Source: Hyphomicrobiales bacterium (GTDB lineage: Bacteria; Pseudomonadota; Alphaproteobacteria; Rhizobiales; Aestuariivirgaceae). Taken from it: a stretch of 9,109 bases of DNA. The stretch spans positions 1 through 9,109 of the forward strand of contig JACMJT010000679.1 of the NCBI GenBank assembly GCA_014380505.1. Direction: 5' to 3'. Under the pieces are notes generated by a model, which was given only the letters and a program-made list of their open reading frames with translations, was not told the origin of the DNA and did not search any database. Numbering within the stretch: the first letter of the stretch is position 1; the number at the start of each line of letters is the position of its first letter. The position numbers and the translations under genes were made by a program. Shown piece by piece: positions 6,042-9,109 of this stretch.

Positions 6042-7298
6042 ATGAATATCCTCCTCATAGGTTCGGGCGGCCGCGAGCATGCGCTGGCTTGGGCCATTGC
6101 GGCGAGCCCGCTCTGTGACAAGCTCTACTGCGCGCCGGGCAATCCTGGCATCGGGCAGGTCGCCCGCCTAGTAGACCTGCGCATCGCCGATCATGGCGCC
6201 GTCGCCAACTTCTGCAAGGACAACGCGATAGGCCTGGCTGTGATCGGGCCGGAGGGGCCGCTGGTGGCGGGACTTTCCGACGATCTCCGTGCCGCCGGTA
6301 TCAAGGTGTTCGGCCCCTCGAAGTTCGCCGCTCAACTGGAAGGCTCAAAAGGCTTCACCAAGGACATCTGCGCCAAATACAATATACCTACCGCAGCCTA
6401 CGGCCGATTCAAGGAAAAGGCCGCCGCCCTGGCTTATCTGGAACAGCACGGCGCCCCCATCGTCATCAAGGCCGATGGGCTTGCGGCGGGCAAGGGCGTC
6501 ACCGTCGCCACGGCGATGGCAGAAGCACGCACCGCCATCGAGGATATTTTCTCCGGAAAGTTCGGCCAGGCGGAATGCGTCATCGAGGAATTTCTCGAAG
6601 GCGAAGAGGCAAGTTATTTCGTGCTGACCGATGGCGTCCACGCGCTGCCGCTGGCTACGGCGCAGGACCACAAGCGGGTGGGCGAGGGCGACGTTGGGCC
6701 AAACACCGGCGGCATGGGCGCCTATTCCCCTGCCCCATGCATGACAGATGCCGTTTGCGCAGAAGCGCTGGAGCGCATCGTCAAGCCGACCATACGGGCG
6801 TTGAGCGATATGGGGCACCCTTACTCGGGGGTGCTTTACGCTGGACTCATTCTCACCAAGTCGGGACCGAAGCTTATCGAATACAATGCCCGTTTCGGCG
6901 ATCCGGAAACCCAGGTTCTCATGCTGCGCCTCAAGGACGACATCGTCACGCTGATGCTCGCCTGCACGGATGGAACCCTCGACAAGATGTCGGTGCGCTG
7001 GCTGCCCGAGGCAGCGCTCACCGTCGTCATGTGCGCGAGGGGCTATCCGGGAGAGCCTATGAAAGGCACGGAAATTCGGGGGCTGGAAGCCGCCGCGGCC
7101 CAGGAAGGCGTCGAGATTTTCCATGCGGGAACAATCCTGCGGGAGGGACGGCTTATCGCCAATGGCGGGCGGGTGCTCAATGTCACCGCCCTTGGCAAGA
7201 CGGTGAAGGAAGCTCAAGCCCGCGCCTACGCCGCCGTGGACAGGATCGATTGGCCGGAGGGTTTCTGCCGCAGGGATATCGGCTGGCGGGCTTCTTAA
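6042..7298 (+). CDS. purD: Phosphoribosylamine-glycine ligase (GAR synthetase)
   Basis: A 418-residue cytosolic enzyme of purine synthesis that joins glycine to 5-phosphoribosylamine using ATP. It has an N-terminal Rossmann-like domain opening with [17 protein letters not shown] (1-17) and [10 protein letters not shown] (69-78). The ATP-grasp domain (about 101-290) contains GSKGFTKD (101-108), [16 protein letters not shown] (141-156), [10 protein letters not shown] (221-230) and the Mg-binding [13 protein letters not shown] (279-291; Glu280 and Asn282). A C-terminal domain carries ARGYPGEP (332-339) and ANGGRVLNV (373-381). The ATG at 6042 is chosen over a TTG at 5997, because the Rossmann motif starts there and AAGG lies 8 nt upstream. 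Only 20 bp separate its stop from the next gene, so transcription probably continues. Confidence 0.97.
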   Translation: MNILLIGSGGREHALAWAIAASPLCDKLYCAPGNPGIGQVARLVDLRIADHGAVANFCKDNAIGLAVIGPEGPLVAGLSDDLRAAGIKVFGPSKFAAQLEGSKGFTKDICAKYNIPTAAYGRFKEKAAALAYLEQHGAPIVIKADGLAAGKGVTVATAMAEARTAIEDIFSGKFGQAECVIEEFLEGEEASYFVLTDGVHALPLATAQDHKRVGEGDVGPNTGGMGAYSPAPCMTDAVCAEALERIVKPTIRALSDMGHPYSGVLYAGLILTKSGPKLIEYNARFGDPETQVLMLRLKDDIVTLMLACTDGTLDKMSVRWLPEAALTVVMCARGYPGEPMKGTEIRGLEAAAAQEGVEIFHAGTILREGRLIANGGRVLNVTALGKTVKEAQARAYAAVDRIDWPEGFCRRDIGWRAS

Positions 7299-7318
7299 AC
7301 CAAGGCTAGACTATTGCC

Positions 7319-8224
7319 ATGACCGATCTGTTTCCAGACACCCACGAGCAACGCTTCACCGTTGACGGCGTGGAAATTTTCGCGCGCACCGGCGGTTCCG
7401 GTCCGCCGCTTCTGCTGATTCACGGTTTCCCCCAGACCCACGCCATGTGGCACCGGCTGACGCCGGCACTCATGCGTAATTTCACCTGCGTGATGCCGGA
7501 TTTGCGCGGGTACGGCTTTTCCTCCTGCCCGGAGAACGACGCTGGAAATATGGCCTATTCAAAGCGCGCCATGGCGGGAGATTTGATAGCGGTGATGAAA
7601 CGGCTGGGCCACAAGCGGTTTGCCGCCGTGGGCCACGATCGCGGCGGCCGCGTCGGCTACCGCATGGCGCTGGACCATCCAGGCAGCGTCACGTCTCTCA
7701 CCGTGCTCGACATCGTGCCGACCCATGCCATGTGGCACAATTTCACCGTGGCGCTTGCCATGAAAACCTATCACTGGCTCTTTCTGGCTCAGCCCAACCC
7801 GTTGCCGGAAATGCTGATCGAGCCGGCGCCGGTGAATTTTCTCGATTACACGCTGGCAAGCTGGACCAAGGCCAAGGACCTTTCGGCTTTCGATGAAAGG
7901 GCCATGGCGGAATACCGGCTGCACTACGCAACACCCGAACACGTTCACGCAACCTGCAACGATTATCGCGCCGGCGCCACCTGCGATCTCGCCCACGACG
8001 ACGCCGATCTGGCGGCAGGCCGCAAGATCGCCTGCCCCACTCTGGCGCTGTGGGGCGATGCCGGCTTTCCAGACCAGGCAGGAGGACCCCTCGATATCTG
8101 GCGCAAGTGGTGCGACAGGGTTGAGGGACACGGCATCGATTCAGGCCACTTCGTCGCCGAGGAAAATCCGGAGGCAACACTCATGCACCTTGTGCCGTTC
8201 CTCAAGGCCAACGGCTATCGATGA
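7319..8224 (+). CDS. Alpha/beta hydrolase, probable fluoroacetate/haloacetate dehalogenase
   Basis: A 301-residue soluble alpha/beta-fold enzyme. It aligns along its whole length with fluoroacetate dehalogenase FAcD of Rhodopseudomonas palustris (RPA1163, about 302 residues, recalled from memory), at a constant offset of -3 from residue 107 on. The oxyanion motif HGFPQT (35-40) is present. The nucleophile is Asp107 in GHDRGGRVGYR (105-115), with acid Asp131 (LDI) and His277 (SGHF). The carboxylate-binding arginines are Arg108 and Arg111. The halide pocket residues are His152-Trp153 (YHWLFLAQP) and Tyr216 (NDYRAGA). An Asp nucleophile argues against an esterase. Related epoxide hydrolases share the Asp nucleophile but not the paired arginines and His-Trp pocket. 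Activity on fluoro- as against chloroacetate cannot be told from sequence. The gene lies 20 bp after purD and overlaps the next by ATGA. Confidence 0.85.
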   Translation: MTDLFPDTHEQRFTVDGVEIFARTGGSGPPLLLIHGFPQTHAMWHRLTPALMRNFTCVMPDLRGYGFSSCPENDAGNMAYSKRAMAGDLIAVMKRLGHKRFAAVGHDRGGRVGYRMALDHPGSVTSLTVLDIVPTHAMWHNFTVALAMKTYHWLFLAQPNPLPEMLIEPAPVNFLDYTLASWTKAKDLSAFDERAMAEYRLHYATPEHVHATCNDYRAGATCDLAHDDADLAAGRKIACPTLALWGDAGFPDQAGGPLDIWRKWCDRVEGHGIDSGHFVAEENPEATLMHLVPFLKANGYR

Positions 8225-9057
8225 GCGGGCCGCGGATCGGACTTGCGTTGGGCGGCGGCAGTGCCAGGGGGCTGGCGCACATCCCCATGCTCGAGGTTTT
8301 CGACGAACTGGGTCTCAAGCCCACCATGATCGCGGGGTGCAGCATCGGCGCGCTGATCGGTGCTGGCTATGCCGCGGGCATGAGTGCCGCCGACATTCGG
8401 GCCCGCGCCGAGATGCTGCTTAAAAACCGTTACCAAGCCATGCGTTATGTCTTCGGCTCCAAACGCACCAGGCTCCGCGATATTCTGGCGCTCAAGGGTT
8501 TGGGATCTTTGCAGATCAAGGGCGAAAAGCTGGTGGGGCTGGCGATGCCCGACGATCTGCCGGGGAATATCGAAGACTTGGGCATCCCCTTCAAGGTCAT
8601 CACCACCGACCTGGACGCCCGCGAAGAGCATGTCATAAGCTCCGGCAGCCTAGTGACGGCGGTGGCCGCTTCCCTCGCCATTCCCGGCGTGATCGTGGCG
8701 CCCCGCATCGATGGCCGGGTCCATGTGGATGGCGGCGTCACCAATCCCGTGCCCTTCAATCATGTGCGCGGGCATTGCGACATCATTGTCGCCATCGATG
8801 TCACCGGCAGGCCCAGGCCGCCGGTCAGGACCCACCACAGCAACAGGGAGCTCGCGGTCAGCTCGCTCCTCATCATGTTCCATCAGGTTGCCAAATTGCG
8901 CCGCGCCGCCAATCCGCCCGACATTTATATCGAACCGGCGATCGCCGGCTTCCGGGGCGTCGATTTCTTCAAATTGACAGAGCTGTTCGAGGCTTCCCAA
9001 CCGTCCAAGGAACAACTCAAGCGCGCGCTGGATTTCCGAATCAATCAAGTGGCTTAA
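8221..9057 (+). CDS. Patatin-like phospholipase family protein (RssA/NTE type)
   Basis: A 278-residue protein of the bacterial patatin group, lipid acyl hydrolases with a Ser-Asp dyad. The glycine-rich oxyanion motif LGGGSARGLAH (10-20) is followed by the nucleophile elbow GCSIG (39-43, Ser41) and the partner Asp170 in VDGGVTNPVP (169-178). The usual mid-domain ITTDLD (127-132) and SLAIPGVI (151-158) are present. No signal peptide or transmembrane helix is evident, so a cytoplasmic or peripheral-membrane location is expected. Length is similar to short RssA-like proteins (about 300). The start codon overlaps the stop of the hydrolase gene (ATGA, 8221-8224), implying translational coupling; no good ribosome site precedes it. 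Lipid substrate and physiological role are unknown. Confidence 0.92.
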   Translation: MSGPRIGLALGGGSARGLAHIPMLEVFDELGLKPTMIAGCSIGALIGAGYAAGMSAADIRARAEMLLKNRYQAMRYVFGSKRTRLRDILALKGLGSLQIKGEKLVGLAMPDDLPGNIEDLGIPFKVITTDLDAREEHVISSGSLVTAVAASLAIPGVIVAPRIDGRVHVDGGVTNPVPFNHVRGHCDIIVAIDVTGRPRPPVRTHHSNRELAVSSLLIMFHQVAKLRRAANPPDIYIEPAIAGFRGVDFFKLTELFEASQPSKEQLKRALDFRINQVA

Positions 9058-9078
9058 GGCGACGTCCTTACTCTCTCC

Positions 9079-9101
9079 ATCACCGGCCTTGAGCCGGTGA
9101 T
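9079..9101. repeat. 9-bp palindrome, dispersed alphaproteobacterial-type element or terminator
   Basis: The arms ATCACCGGC (9079-9087) and GCCGGTGAT (9093-9101) are perfectly complementary around the loop CTTGA, 21 bp after the patatin stop. The form TCACCGGCC-TTGAG-CCGGTGATCCAG is like short dispersed intergenic palindromes common in alphaproteobacterial genomes. The window ends 8 bp later, so neither a T-tract nor further repeat sequence can be seen. It may also end the purD-hydrolase-patatin transcript. Confidence 0.55.
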
Positions 9102-9109
9102 CCAGACTC

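Noticed and set aside
5240..6118. Rightward 292-codon frame antisense to xseA and running into purD
   Set aside because: Shadow of xseA, whose catalytic motifs are all intact on the other strand; it ends inside purD in the wrong frame.
6345..7217. Leftward 290-codon frame antisense to purD
   Set aside because: PurD reads through with every family motif; the antisense frame has no recognisable features.

Overview
The window is chromosomal DNA of an alphaproteobacterium, most likely from the Hyphomicrobiales (Rhizobiales). The evidence is a GC-rich, tightly packed sequence, a class II DAHP synthase of the alphaproteobacterial type, a DUF2093 protein directly behind xseA, and xseA divergent from purD. 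The genus cannot be named. There are no RNA genes, CRISPR arrays, insertion sequences or phage genes, and no gene-free stretch longer than about 200 bases.

Layout, left to right. (1) The 3' end of a rightward EamA/DMT-type permease (2-148) converges on a leftward YfcG-like glutathione S-transferase (152-847). The GST has a recognisable sigma-70 promoter, with a perfect 9-bp inverted repeat lying over its -10 region. (2) A strong intrinsic terminator (933-962) ends a leftward gene (992-2374). This gene encodes an exported, Trp/Gly/Tyr-rich DUF6600-type protein with a tail of six near-identical 23-25 residue repeats and a seventh, degenerate copy. Its upstream region has an EcfG-like stress promoter candidate and a stem-loop that includes the ribosome binding site. 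(3) A leftward class II DAHP synthase (2468-3865) starts the shikimate pathway. (4) A small rightward membrane protein (4045-4305) overlaps tail to tail with a leftward DUF2093 gene (4298-4516), which follows xseA (4574-5974) in the same direction. (5) A 67-bp divergent region separates xseA from the rightward group purD (6042-7298), an alpha/beta hydrolase of the fluoroacetate/haloacetate dehalogenase family (7319-8224) and a patatin-like phospholipase (8221-9057). The last two overlap by ATGA. A dispersed-type palindrome (9079-9101) follows them.

Most genes are housekeeping: aromatic amino acid entry (DAHP synthase), DNA repair (XseA) and purine synthesis (PurD). The accessory interest lies in four places: the operator-controlled GST, the repeat-tailed exported protein with its possible stress promoter, the dehalogenase-like enzyme that retains every catalytic and halide-pocket residue of the characterised family member, and the unstudied small membrane protein. 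I found no wholly new multi-gene system. Start sites were moved inward from the longest open frame for the DUF6600 protein, DAHP synthase, DUF2093 and PurD; the reasons are in each entry.
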